Shown here one piece after another: positions 14,401 through 25,065 of a stretch of 64,000 nt of DNA (position 1 is its first letter; each line of letters starts with the position of its first letter). The translations under genes and the position numbers were made by a program. The DNA comes from Cenococcum geophilum 1.58 (lineage: Eukaryota; Ascomycota; Dothideomycetes; Gloniales; Gloniaceae). The notes below the pieces were generated by a model, which saw only the letters and a program-made list of their open reading frames with translations, was not told where the DNA came from and did no database searches. Location of the stretch: contig KV748197.1 in NCBI GenBank assembly GCA_001692895.1, forward strand, positions 5,813 through 69,812. The letters run 5' to 3'.

Positions 14401-15178
14401 TAGCCTATTCCCTTTAGTAGATCTAATTATTAATCTTAATTACTTAATCTATTAGTTCCCTTAGGGTGTCCGTATCTTCTATTAGGATAATTATATTTTA
14501 GACTTTAGCCTTAAGTCCTTGCTTATACTATACTATAAGCGCCCTATTATTCCACTCTACTTATATTACTAGCGTCTAGAACTATATTATATACTTAATT
14601 ACTAAAGTTCGTTATATAATATCTTAAAGTTTTTTTTCCGCCGTAGTTATTAATTCTAAGTCTCTAAATATTTATATAAGTTACTCTATAAATCCTTCCT
14701 AGCTTAAGAACATAAATCGCATATTTTAGTTAGTAGTCGTTATTCCGTTTATTTGTATCTCCGTAAAATAAAGTTTAAACTACTCTAGTGCTCTTCCTAA
14801 TAAGAATAGTCCCGCATAGGCTATTCGATCCATAGGTATTAATAGCTTTACCCCTTCTTATAAAACTTTAAAGTACATTTACGTAAGAAATCCTTTAAGC
14901 TTTAACCTCTCTCCTAAAAATCTCTTAATGGATAGTAACTTAACCTTTACTGCTCCAATTCTATTAACCCTTTCTTCTAACGCTGCATTATTAGCTATTA
15001 ACTAGTTAATTACCTCTTATAACTATCTAACCGTCATAGGTTGCTATAAGTTAGTATCTGCCATACTAGTGTTACCTAACCTTAAAGTAGTTACCGCCGT
15101 TAATAGCGTTATAGTGGCTGCTTTTAGTGGCATATTATTTAACTTTCTATATTTAATACTATAACTAAGTAGTAATTA
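8412..15178 (-). mobile_element. RIP-decayed Ty3/gypsy chromovirus, internal region, element 2
   Basis: This is a second copy of the same element in the same orientation, offset about 7.2 kb from element 1 and collinear with it. The minus-strand zinc knuckle at about 14095-14140 reads INCGKQGYFIRDC and keeps more Cys residues than element 1. The RT box is at 11072-11116, the integrase core at about 9600-9930 and the chromodomain at about 8880-9010. Stop codons are frequent. The 320-bp segment next to the LTR in element 1 is missing here. At the motifs compared, this copy is slightly less decayed. Confidence 0.88.
8870..11660 (-). pseudogene. Pol remnant of element 2
   Basis: The RT box at 11072-11116 reads EFVMVYLNDIIIYLI on the minus strand. 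One catalytic Asp is lost (N) and one is kept (D), against both lost in element 1. Integrase and chromodomain remnants follow in the same order as in element 1. In-frame TAA/TAG stops break it throughout. Edges are approximate. Confidence 0.8.
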
Positions 15179-15600
15179 TATAACGGAACCTTATAGCAAG
15201 AACTATAATGGGCTCGTTATTAGGCTAAGTATATAGGTAAAGAAACTAAAGTTAACAAAGTAATAATAACTGGTGGAGTAGTTGCCTAATAGATTAACTC
15301 TAATTATATTCTAAGAATTACTATAAGGAAGGAACTATCTAGGTAGGGACTAAGGGTCCTTAAATACACAACCGTACTCCTATAAAATCCTTCTTATATA
15401 TAATATACGTCTTATATATAAGGTACATAAGTTCCTCTTATTCCTCTTATTTAATATATAGCATATTATATAGCCTTAGTTACCATTCCTCGTCACATAG
15501 CTCTATCGGCTCCATCCTAGACCGTGCTTAAATTAACCAACTAGCTTCTTCTAACTCTTCCCTAAGTAGTCGTAACATCGTACTTAAAGCGTCCGTAACA
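15179..15600 (-). repeat. Gypsy LTR, copy 3 (5' LTR of element 2)
   Basis: About 422 bp, starting TATAACGG and ending GTCCGTAACA. It matches the other two LTRs, with a short divergent stretch near 15410-15470. Read on the minus strand it starts TGTTACGGACGC, a regular TG start, so 15600 is the outer 5' end of the array. Sequence beyond 15600 is not part of the element. Confidence 0.85.
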
Positions 15601-17224
15601 CCAACACGTTCTTTATATATAAATAGTTTCTTTTAATTATAGTTTAAATAGACATAGTCTTCCTTATCTTTACCTATAATTGGTACACAGACTACTAATT
15701 AATAAATAGGTAACTAGAATAGGAATAGGGTAATTACTAAAATCCAACCTAGATTGACGGTACTACTAGACACGATTAGTATTAGCCTTAGACTTAATAA
15801 CCTTAATCCACTTACCCTAATTATTTAGGCTCGCTAGGATTACAGAAGAGATAGTAACTAGTATATCTTAATAAGAGTTTATTGTAGAGGTTCTTATAAA
15901 AACGAATAAAGGATTTAGTAATAAATAGTAATTAATTAAGTTAATGGACTACCCAATAGCCTAGACTTATCGCGCGGTATTCCGTCTTCCTCTATACCTC
16001 AATCCACTCAGCTATATTCTAGTACTGTTAGCAGCGGTGTAAGGGCTTGGTGCACCCCAACTACTAAGCTAAGCGCACTTATTGGATGCAGGAGATAGGG
16101 AATAGGGGACCCAGGTTGGGGCCCTAGGACAAGACACCTAGTTCTATTTTAGTTCAAATTCGTCCCGCTGTTCCTTTGGGGTAGAAATCATACTGCAAGC
16201 GGGAGGACCGCAGGCGTACACACACATATTAGGGCATTCAAATGGGAGCAAGGGCAGGATAACATCAGTTTTACGGTATTCCCAATTCAAATGGAAGCAT
16301 GGTACGAGCGGCAGACAGGGCAAGATAGGCAATCAGGACACTCCCCTATAGGAGTCTTTAAGCAGCGACCTAACGGTATTTTTCCTCCCGTTAATGTAGT
16401 ACGGGCGTGCTAGGGGTACACGCTGTATTACCTCTCACGTCGCCCTTTTTGGAGGGTTTTTGTACCTATCACTTATCGGTATTCGTCTACATATACCAAA
16501 CTTGGGACCGCATCAGACATTAATCAAAATCAATATAATTAAGTTAATGGTAATACGGTAAGTAACCCGGGCTTATAACTGTCAAATAGGACGATTAAGA
16601 ATAATAACTTTACTTTATTAAACGTGGCTCTAGGGCCTCTATATATACATTAAGAGGACGTCAACTTCGTCTCATCTACGATGTATTTGGTTACTTAGTT
16701 AGGGCCTTAAACGTCAGTGGTTTGATCAAGGACTGATGCGACTTCTAAAGTTTCACAGGTCGACATACTGATATTGTATATTGATAAATGCACTGTTTGA
16801 AATGGTCTTCTGTTAAAGTGACTATACAAATGTGTTCTGCATTAACATCTAATAGGTCCGCCCTGTGCTATTTTTCTAGCATGTTCCCACGTACTGAAAC
16901 ATTCCGGCCCATCCGAAGTAATTATTAATTTTGGCTCGATCTAAGTTTTGAATGACCGCATGATAACGGAAAGAACCTTCTCGGTCCAACAATTTGCACA
17001 TAGTGGACGTTTCTGCAGTAGTTGGGCTGTGTCTCTAGTTAACTTGTTGAGTCGTATGGACGAGGAGAATTTTGAGGATCGCTGGAGGATTAAGATAGTG
17101 GTTTTGATGCAGAAAAAGCAAACGAAGAATAATCGTAAGATTATGCGATATCGAACCAACCTTAATTGAACTGAAATGAGTCCTTATTAGTTCACACTAC
17201 CTTTGTAATGAAGTGTAGGCTATA
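15601..17224. other. AT-rich transition, no gene recognised
   Basis: Base composition moves from the AT-rich array to the GC-richer gene island. 15601-16000 is AT-rich and resembles further decayed repeat DNA. 16080-16340 is nearer normal composition but holds only short frames with no recognisable domain. An LTR-like fragment is described separately at 16580-16660. I see no tRNA or supported gene. Confidence 0.5.
16580..16660. repeat. LTR-like fragment of a dispersed repeat family
   Basis: It starts TGTCAAATAGGACGATTAAG, close to the start of the solo LTR at 35259 (TGTTAAACAGGACGATTAAG). Bases 16624-16650 are identical over 27 bp to 38666-38692. The far end is not clear, so only the conserved part is marked. 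Confidence 0.55.
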
Positions 17225-19588
17225 TCAGTCGCTGTTGCTGCCGTCACTGCCATCACCATCGCCGTCGTTGTCTCCGCCACCGTCACCACTACCCTCGTCG
17301 CCTTCTGACGCATCCCCATCATTGCTATTATCTCCATCGTCGCTGTTATCTCCATCGTCACTGTTATCTCCATCATCGCTGTTATCTTCATCGTTGCTAT
17401 TATCTCCATCGTCACTATTATCCTCATCATTATCCTCATCGTCGCTATTCTCTCCATCGTCGCTGTTATCCCCATCGTCGCTGTCACCCCCATCGTCGCT
17501 GTTATCCCCATCGTCGCTGTTATCCCCCTCGTCACTATTGTCTCCATCATCCCCACTGTCTCCATCGCTGCTGTTATTCCCTTCGTCGCTATCACTACTT
17601 TTCTCGCTATCAGTGTTGTTTTCACTTCCGTCACTGTCCTGGCTGTTTTTGTCACTATCTTGATCTTCGCTGCTCTCGCCTTCAGAGTCGTTCTCACTCG
17701 TTTCGCCGCTCTCACTGTTGTCGCTGCTAGTGTTGCTCCGCCCGCTCACAGCATCATCGCTTCTATCTGCTACTTCTCCGTCCCCACTCTCCGCACTGGC
17801 TCCATCGCTACCATCTTCGCTTGAGCTGTCCTCGTTGTCGGTGTCGTGCTCGGTACTCTTCCCATCGCTTGTATCGTCCTTTATACTAACCTCGCGGTCA
17901 TCTCCTGAACCACTCGGGGCGACTGATGCTTTGCCAACTCTGTCCTCATCATCATCGGAGTTGGAGTCAGAGTCGCGGTGCGTAGGAGCTTTCGGGTCAT
18001 TATCTATCGAATTCGCTTCCTTTTCGTCATCGCTGGATTTGTCGCTCTTGTGCTCGTGTTCCCTTTCCAATTCTGAGTGAATCTTATCCTCTAACAGGCT
18101 GCCGACAAGCGCGCCTGCCACAGCACCCGCTATTCCGGTTGCGAATTTTGCGGCGCCCGAGCCACTGTCTTCTGTCTCCTCCGTGGTGTGCTGCCCCTCT
18201 CTTGCTTCGAACGTCCTGGGAGAAAAAGAAGTATCATCTTTAATGAGCGAGCCGTTCTGCTCATGGCCACCTGTTAGTTTCGTCGAAACCTCAGCTCTCT
18301 CGTTTACAATTTTATGTCCCTTTTCATTTGCACCATACACTTCCCGCTCTATTTCCGTACAAGTCCGTTCATCCACTTCCCATCGCTTGACCTGCCTCTG
18401 CACCAGCGCTACATTAATCTTTACGCCTCCAACATGAGTTGGGATTTCTGTCGGCGGAGGATCGAGCTTGAACGTCGACTTAGACGCGGGACTAGCGCTG
18501 TGCAAGCCGGGTGATGGGCGAGTAGAAGCTGGGGGGATCTTGGCATCGATAGTGGAGCTCGCGGCGCGAAGGGAGCTGAAGAATGAGCTAAGGCGGGATT
18601 CAGGCGATGCGCTTGCGCCGGGGGCTGCTCTCGGAGAACCTCTCGCTGAAGCTGTTTGTGCGGGCGGTGGGCGGCTTGAGGTAAGTGGAGTACCTCTGTC
18701 TTTCCTGGATGGGGGCTTAGGCACTGCAGCTGAAGGATGGCTGGCTGTGGCTTTCTTGGGAACGGGTTCGGAGGCAACGGTGCTGGGTGTTATATTTCGC
18801 TGAGGTTCTGAAGCCCCCGATATCCGTTTCGCACTTGTATTGCTGCTGAACGCTTTCGAAGTTGTTTCTTGAGCGGGCGGCGGCGCGACTCGCACCTTGG
18901 CGATCCCGGGCGGAGTCTTACCACCAACGTCACCGAGCTGCTGGCTTAGTACGTAGTGCTGAGACTGACTTTGCGGGGCGACAAAGGAAGCAGCGCCAGA
19001 AAGTGCTTTGCTCTTACTCTCCTCCACCGGAGCACCCCCTTTCTCTTTCTTCTTCTCCTTCCCCTTCTCTATTCCCTTCTCCTTTTTCTCTTTCCCTCCT
19101 TCCTCTTTCCCGGCCACAATATCGGTTACCTGAGTATCTGTTATACCCGGCCGCGCAGTCGGAGCTACTTTTTCTTTACTTGTCGCCGCACCCGACTCGC
19201 TGCTGACGGCTGTGGAGAAAACGGCTTCTGGGGCTGGGTGGCCACCGACACGATCCTTCTCAGACTCATATTTTAAGGAGCTCCCCTGACCCCGCGGAGT
19301 TTTGCTTTTCCTCTCCTTCTCCGTCTGCTCGTCCGCAACCCCGAAGTAACTCGCGTTCTCCCCCTGTGGTGAAAGGATGTTTCGCTCTTTCCGCTCAATC
19401 ACTTTTCCTGAGTAGGACTTAGCCAACTTGGGCGATTTTAGAGACACAGCGGAAGCTCCTCCGGGTGATGTCAGGCCGTCAAAACCCAGGGAGCCTGGGA
19501 CTCCGGGGCTGCTGATTGTAGGGGTTGCTGGGAGATCGGGGTGCGTACCCCACTCGTAGCGGTTGGGGACGTCTTGGTAGTGACCCAT
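17225..19588 (-). CDS. Large disordered protein with glycine zipper and Asp/Ser-rich acidic tail (787 aa)
   Basis: No known family recognised. One uninterrupted frame from ATG at 19588. Residues 1 to about 450 are Ser/Pro/Ala/Lys-rich low complexity with a Lys/Glu block near 170-190. A more ordered patch (VKINVALVQRQVKRWEVDE) lies near residue 390. Near residue 480 is a short Gly/Ala helix, ATGIAGAVAGALVGSLLED, with GxxxG spacing typical of a glycine zipper. The last roughly 290 residues are almost wholly Asp, Ser, Glu, Gly and Asn, ending in GDNSDD-type tandem repeats encoded at about 17330-17570. The zipper is long enough for one membrane helix, but membrane insertion is inferred. Divergently transcribed from the NLR-like gene at 20423. 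Compare the protein at 31079-34604, which has the same plan. Confidence 0.7.
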   Translation of the reverse strand: MGHYQDVPNRYEWGTHPDLPATPTISSPGVPGSLGFDGLTSPGGASAVSLKSPKLAKSYSGKVIERKERNILSPQGENASYFGVADEQTEKERKSKTPRGQGSSLKYESEKDRVGGHPAPEAVFSTAVSSESGAATSKEKVAPTARPGITDTQVTDIVAGKEEGGKEKKEKGIEKGKEKKKEKGGAPVEESKSKALSGAASFVAPQSQSQHYVLSQQLGDVGGKTPPGIAKVRVAPPPAQETTSKAFSSNTSAKRISGASEPQRNITPSTVASEPVPKKATASHPSAAVPKPPSRKDRGTPLTSSRPPPAQTASARGSPRAAPGASASPESRLSSFFSSLRAASSTIDAKIPPASTRPSPGLHSASPASKSTFKLDPPPTEIPTHVGGVKINVALVQRQVKRWEVDERTCTEIEREVYGANEKGHKIVNERAEVSTKLTGGHEQNGSLIKDDTSFSPRTFEAREGQHTTEETEDSGSGAAKFATGIAGAVAGALVGSLLEDKIHSELEREHEHKSDKSSDDEKEANSIDNDPKAPTHRDSDSNSDDDEDRVGKASVAPSGSGDDREVSIKDDTSDGKSTEHDTDNEDSSSEDGSDGASAESGDGEVADRSDDAVSGRSNTSSDNSESGETSENDSEGESSEDQDSDKNSQDSDGSENNTDSEKSSDSDEGNNSSDGDSGDDGDNSDEGDNSDDGDNSDDGGDSDDGDNSDDGENSDDEDNDEDNSDDGDNSNDEDNSDDGDNSDDGDNSDDGDNSNDGDASEGDEGSGDGGGDNDGDGDGSDGSNSD
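17330..17570. repeat. In-frame minisatellite coding the Asp/Ser tail
   Basis: Imperfect tandem units of about 18 bp built on (plus strand) CATCGTCGCTGTTATCCC encode GDNSDD repeats of the minus-strand gene. Unit variants differ by single bases, and one unit gives EDNDED. Such an array is prone to slippage, so tail length may vary between strains. Confidence 0.75.
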
Positions 19589-20422
19589 GCATTGGAGGGC
19601 TGGCAGAAGAGGGTAAAGTTAGCGGGTAGTAATATGGGGAGTGGGCTTGGAGTTGGCGGAAATACATTGCATGTCGAAATTGAAGTTTGAGAATTTAGGA
19701 TGGCGTCGAGGATGCAGTTGATGGTCAAGGCTGTAGCGAAGTGATGTAATGTGGTACATACATGTATTAAGGCCGGAGCCATAAGGATATCACGTGGTGA
19801 AGATAGAGACAAAAAAAGCGTAATAGTGCAATAACAGGCCCGGAAAATCACAGCCTACCTCAAGCATTACGCCATTTAAGCCCTTCTCCGAATCTCAGAC
19901 TGTTATCGGCCGAGTCAGTATACAGTTCCATAAACGCCAAAATCTGTAATCTTTCAGTTATTACACGGCTTTAGGCCTCCCCTTGCGCCCGATCGCCTTA
20001 TCTCCCTTAGCTGCTCACCTTTTCTGCAGAGCCGCACGTCCCTCTAAATAGGAATTCCCAATCCGGCGGTTCAGCTAGCCACTTCAATGTGCCCTGCATG
20101 CAGCATGCAGTGTGCCAACAAGCCGGTCGCAGCGCTGCTTTAACGCTGTCTCTCAACCAAACAGAACCCTGGAAGGGGCTCTGCCGGGAAATTAACTCCC
20201 CGTTCGCTGTCATGCGTAAGCCACGAGCTCACAGCTGCAGGAAGAAGCCAGCCTCGTCAAGGCGCTTCGATGCCAAGCACAAGCACGTTCCTCACCAACA
20301 ATAAAAGTCCTCTGGAGGTGTTGGCGTACTTGAGGTGCGACTTTCGTACTTGAGGTGCGCGATTTGCTAATTGTTTCGCGAGTGACTTCGACACTAAGGA
20401 AACGTTGAGACGGTACTGTAAG
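19589..20422. promoter_or_regulatory. Divergent intergenic region of the acidic-tail gene and the NLR-like gene
   Basis: 834 bp with no supported gene, and presumably the promoter region of both flanking genes. It has a palindromic patch (CTGCATGCAGCATGCAG near 20094) and a near-perfect tandem duplication of CGTACTTGAGGTGCG at about 20324-20360, some 65-100 bp before the NLR start codon. No defined factor site can be assigned. Confidence 0.45.
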
Positions 20423-23400
20423 ATGCCTGGAGAGACTCTCTTCCCCCCCAGCGGAAGCACGGACGCTGCAGCACCGCCACCCGCGAACTCCACTTCCACC
20501 TCCACCACCGCCACACCGTCCGCTTCGGAAAGGCCCCCCCGCCCATTCGGGGCCTTTCGAATCTCTGAGCTGCCTCGCGCAACCGCGCCCTCTGCGCTGC
20601 GCACCGCGCTGCTACTGTGGTTGGCCTCGCACAAGGAGAATGCGAGCGACGACGCGATCCCGAAGATATCGCTCGCGCCAAGCCCGATCGACAGCGACAG
20701 CGCGGTCGCGACGGTAACGTTCGCGGTGGCGCCGGCTGCACTGAAGCGGGAGAGCGAGCGGGTGGTGCTAAGAATTGAGGGGAGGGAAGTCGACGTGAGT
20801 TTCGACAGCCACTTCGCGGGGCTCACGCCACTGTACTGTGAGGAGCCTGTCGTCGAGTATGTTTGCATTTGCTCCTTTCCCTGCGCAATGCCGGCTGCGC
20901 CTCCGGCAACGCATCCAATCCTGTCCAAAGTACCTGACTGAATAAATAATCATATGGTCAGCTGGCTAACGAATAATGTACACAGTATCGTCGCAGTCCC
21001 CGGGCTTGGCAGCAACGGCTTCGGGGCATGGAAGGCGAAAGGCGGCCCGGAGATGTGGCTGCGTGACTTCCTGCCCGAGAAGGTGCCCAATGTACGCGTC
21101 TTATTGTACGGGTACAATGCCGACCTGATCGGGCCGGGGGCGGGCTCGTTTGCGTCGATTTTGGACATGGGACGCGCGCTCATGAATCAGCTGATCATGG
21201 CGCGGGAGAGGCCTGAGGTATGCTACGAATTGTGCCAGGCTGAGCGGGCACTGTTGTTGACTGTTTGTGTAGGAAACGAGGCGTCCGCTGGTTTTGATTG
21301 GGCATAGCCTGGGCGGCCTAGTAATTAAGCAGGTGCGGAGGATGAAGTGACAATTCATGAGAACTGCTAATTTTTTATATCATTTCACAGGCCCTTGTCG
21401 ATGCAGCCGTTGCGGTGAGCAGCCCGGCCCATAAAGACCTCTATGAGTCCTTTATCGGCGCGCTCTTCTTCGGCGTGCCCAACAGAGGCCTCAATGACAA
21501 GTTCCTGCACGAAATAGTCCGCGGTCAGCCGAATCAGTACTTGATCCAATCCCTAGACCCGGAATCGTCGGAACTGCGAAGACTGCATGAAGGATTCACC
21601 ACCATATTCGACAAGACGAAGTATAAATTTTACTCGTACTACGAGACGCGTGTGACCGCGCTGTCTGAGGTAAGCCTCTCATTTACGCCGTGTCGAGCGT
21701 TTGTGTAGGAATCGTTACGCTGACTTCGTGACTGTCGCTGTGGCGGTCAGATCAATCCCACCACCGGAAGGCTGGAAGAGACCAACAAGACCGCCATCCT
21801 CGTGCTCCAGCACTCCGCGACCGAATGCGTGCCGAACCAAGCCCGTCACGACCACATCCCCGTCGATGCCGACCACCGGGGCATCAACAAGTTCGCTACT
21901 AGGAGCAATCACAATTTCCTGCAGGTTAGGAGCCACATCCTTGCGCTGGTGAGTGTGGCGCAGGAGAAGGTGGACAGGCAGGCTTTGCAGAAAGGTAAAC
22001 CCTCGAAGACTGATCTAATTAGCGGGTCCTACCCTGAACGTTGACGAAACGGCCTTGACTGACGACTTGGTGCTTTTGCAGCGCCGGATTTTAGCTCTCA
22101 TGATGGCCATCCGGTGCGCTTTGCTGTGCCATATATGGAGAATGAGAAATATACTCGGCGAGTGAAACTTGATGATATGCTGAGCAAGCTTAGTGAAGCC
22201 GAGCACGCTGTGGTCCTCGTAGGACCTGGTGGAACTGGGTGAGTCTAGGCGTTTCACAAACTCTCCCAGGAGAAGAAGTTTATAACCAAATTTTGCAATT
22301 TTCAGAAAGACACAAGCTGCGTTGAAATTGGCTTTCCAAAGCCGACACGCACGCGATGTGTATTGGATTGACGGATCTACGATCGAGAGTTTTACCTCTG
22401 GCGTTATTCTCGTCGGGAAATATCTCGGCCTTGCCAAGGCTGGAATGAAGGAGAGTGATCTCTGCGAGGAAGTGAAAAAGTGGCTCGAATCTGATGAGTC
22501 GGGCAAGTGGCTCGCTGTCATCGATAACCTCACCCATACCGACCAGTCCGCTTTGGACGTCTTTTCCGCCGAAAAGGGAACACTGGTCGTGACGACCCGC
22601 CAGGAGGATTTCTCTCGTATGCTACGCGCTCGCCAGCTGGATTATGCCAACATGACTGCTGAAGAGGCGAGAATGGCGTTCCATAACCTGTCCAGTATTG
22701 ACATCGACGACAGAACGGTAGATGGGAGCGATATCGTGAAACTCCTCTCATTGCTAGACCACTTCCCCCTTGCAGTCTCTCTGGCGGCATCGTTCATTCG
22801 TGAGACCAAGACTCCTGTCGCGGAATATCTCGAGATGCTCCAGCGCAGTCTCCCGGACTACATCAAGCTGTCACAGGATCAGACCTTGAGGTTCGAGCTG
22901 AAGGACCCCCCAACAGCCACCGTAATAGCCGCTTGGGATATTTCGTTCCGCCGCATTAAGAGAGACAAACCGTCTGCGGCTAGTCTGCTCCAGCTTATGT
23001 CGATGCTCGACGCTCACGATATCCCAGTAGATTTGCTCCACTTTAAACCCACCACCGAGATAGGCTGTGAGAAAGGAAGCAAATTCGACGGAGCCATTGC
23101 AGTCTTACAATCGTTTTCCCTCGTCTCAACGTACAAAGAACACAAATACCACATTCATGATGTCGTTGCTGCTTGGACCCGGAAGCAAATGGGCGACAAA
23201 TCCGAGCACTTTGCCCAACTTGCGTTGTCGTTGATCGAAGAAGCGATTTCAGACCAAAACTCTCCAAAGCTCGTCGATTACCTGCCACACGGAGATGCAG
23301 TTTTGCTTCACACCACAAAGTTCACAAAGCTAGTGCAGCGAAGAATGGTTTTCCAGAGCAAGCTCGCCGGTATACTCTGCCAGGCAGGTAGGCACTCCAA

Positions 23401-24706
23401 GGCCATCGAGCTGATCAAAGACTGCATCGAATACTACGAGGCCACAAAGAAAGACGGGCTCGAGAATGCCGAGTGCAGTTACCAGCTCGCTCTAATTGAA
23501 GAAACTCAAAAAAACTACGGCGAGGCCATAACCTGGCACCTCAAAGCGAAAGATGGCTTCGTCCAGAACCTCGGGCAGAGCCACCTACGCACTCTCGGCG
23601 CCCTCACGCACCTCGCATCCGTCTCTGAGCTCCGCGGTGACTACCTCAACGCCCTTCAGAACTACGAGCAGGCCCTCGCGTGGGCCAAGACCGCCCCCAA
23701 GCCCTCTGACTCCTTCCTCATCGACACAATCCACAGCATCGCCCTCGTCTACGACGGACAGGGCCGGTACCCCCAAGCCCTCGAGTTCTTCGACCGCGCT
23801 TTAAGCGGCTCTATCCAGACCGTCGGCGCGGCGCACCCCAACACCCTCGCGATTCAGAACAACCGCGCGATTTCGCTACGCAAGCAAGGTCTCTACTCTG
23901 ACGCGCTGAGCGCTTTCAAGGAAGTGGCCGCCGGATACGCGCAGCTGCTGGGGAGTGCACACCCGGCCGCGCTGAATGTCGCGGGCAACATCGCGCTGAT
24001 CGACGACATCCAGGGCCGCCACACTTTGGCGCTCCAAGCCTACACCCACATCCTTTCACAGAAGGAGGCCCACCCGGCGCTTGGCGAAGACTCCCTCTCC
24101 GCACTGGCCACCCGCGCCAACCTCGCCTTGCTGCAGTCCAAGCTCGCGCGGCACGACGACGCCGTCACCTCCGCCCGCCGCGTTCTGGAAGGTTACACCG
24201 CTACACTCGGCCCGGACCACCCCTCCACGCTGGATGCGGTCGCGAATCTCGCTCTTATCCTCGACGCCGCGGGCGACGTGCAGGCCGCGAAGTCGCACTA
24301 CGCGCACGCTTGCTGGCGGCAGGCGATGCAGCTTGGGCTCTCACACCCGGCCACGCTTGCCACGCTGTCAAACTTCGCCGCGTTCTCCGCGCGGCTCGGT
24401 GTGTGGGCCGAGGCCGTCGAGCTGCAGGATCAGGTACTGTCTGGGTACCGAGAAGCATTTGGAGATGCACATGTGTTTACGCTGCGCGCTGAGCGGGAAC
24501 TTGCAAGATTCTTGGGGGGTTGCGGGCGCTGGGAGGAGGCGCTGGGAGTGCTGGAGCGGTTGGCGGCGGGCTATAAAGCTGAAAGGAAAGGGGAAGGGAA
24601 GGGAAAGAGTGAGGAGTATGAGGCTGTCAAGAGGGAAATTAAGGATGTGAAAGCTAAGATGGAGGAAGCCGTAGCTGCGGGGGGGAGTGCGGCTTGGAGG
24701 GGGTGA
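20423..24706 (+). CDS. NLR-like STAND protein: alpha/beta hydrolase, NB-ARC, TPR (SesB-type), seven exons
   Basis: Exons read as 20423-20856, 20986-21217, 21273-21332, 21391-21669, 21751-21994, 22082-22238 and 22306-24706. They join in frame to 1268 aa. The N-terminal half has the fungal SesB-like pattern: FAGLTPLY, then DIVAVPGLG, MWLRDFLP and the lipase nucleophile elbow GHSLGG (about residue 232), ending in IPVDADHRGINKF. The P-loop VGPGGTGKT (about residue 463) is cut by the sixth intron. Walker B is LAVIDN, followed by LVVTTR and FPLAVSLAASF, all NB-ARC signs. From about residue 860 come kinesin-light-chain-like TPRs of about 42 residues with HPxTL signatures. The family is linked to fungal non-self recognition and cell death; the ligand is unknown. 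No disabling mutation seen. Convergent with the ankyrin gene. Confidence 0.9.
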
Positions 24707-25065
24707 GGGTATGGGTCGTTGGCGCGCATAACACGCATGGGGTTAAAGCCGAGATATTGCCCTAGCAAATCGGCAGCTACCCTTCTAAAATAAACAGGAT
24801 GTGGTTTCCAGGACATATAAGCTGCCTAATTATGTCTGACTCCGCTGAGGTTGTTTTCCTGTGCTAATTCGTCTGATGCTCTGCTGTGAGCTGATCTCAC
24901 ATGTCGTTAATGATTGGTATTCCTAAGATTTTCGGGCTGCGGCAGGAATTGATAAGGTTAGAAGATGGGAGATGAAGGCAGAATAAAAGAGCTGTAATAA
25001 AGTATCACCGCAGCTACATAACCCTAAATATAAACATCCTATGTGCCTGCTCGCCCACTTACCAC
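24707..25065. other. Convergent intergenic spacer
   Basis: 359 bp between the 3' ends of the NLR-like and ankyrin genes. It should hold both 3' UTRs. The composition is mildly AT-rich and there is no coding frame of note. Confidence 0.5.

Noticed and set aside
15900..16140. Possible tRNA or rRNA gene around 16000
   Set aside because: No cloverleaf with a T-loop GTTCGANTC box and matching acceptor stem could be found by eye.
17208..17663. Plus-strand Ser/Pro/Leu-rich frame opposite the acidic tail
   Set aside because: It is the antisense reading of a GAT/TCG-rich repeat; repeats of this period stay open in several frames.
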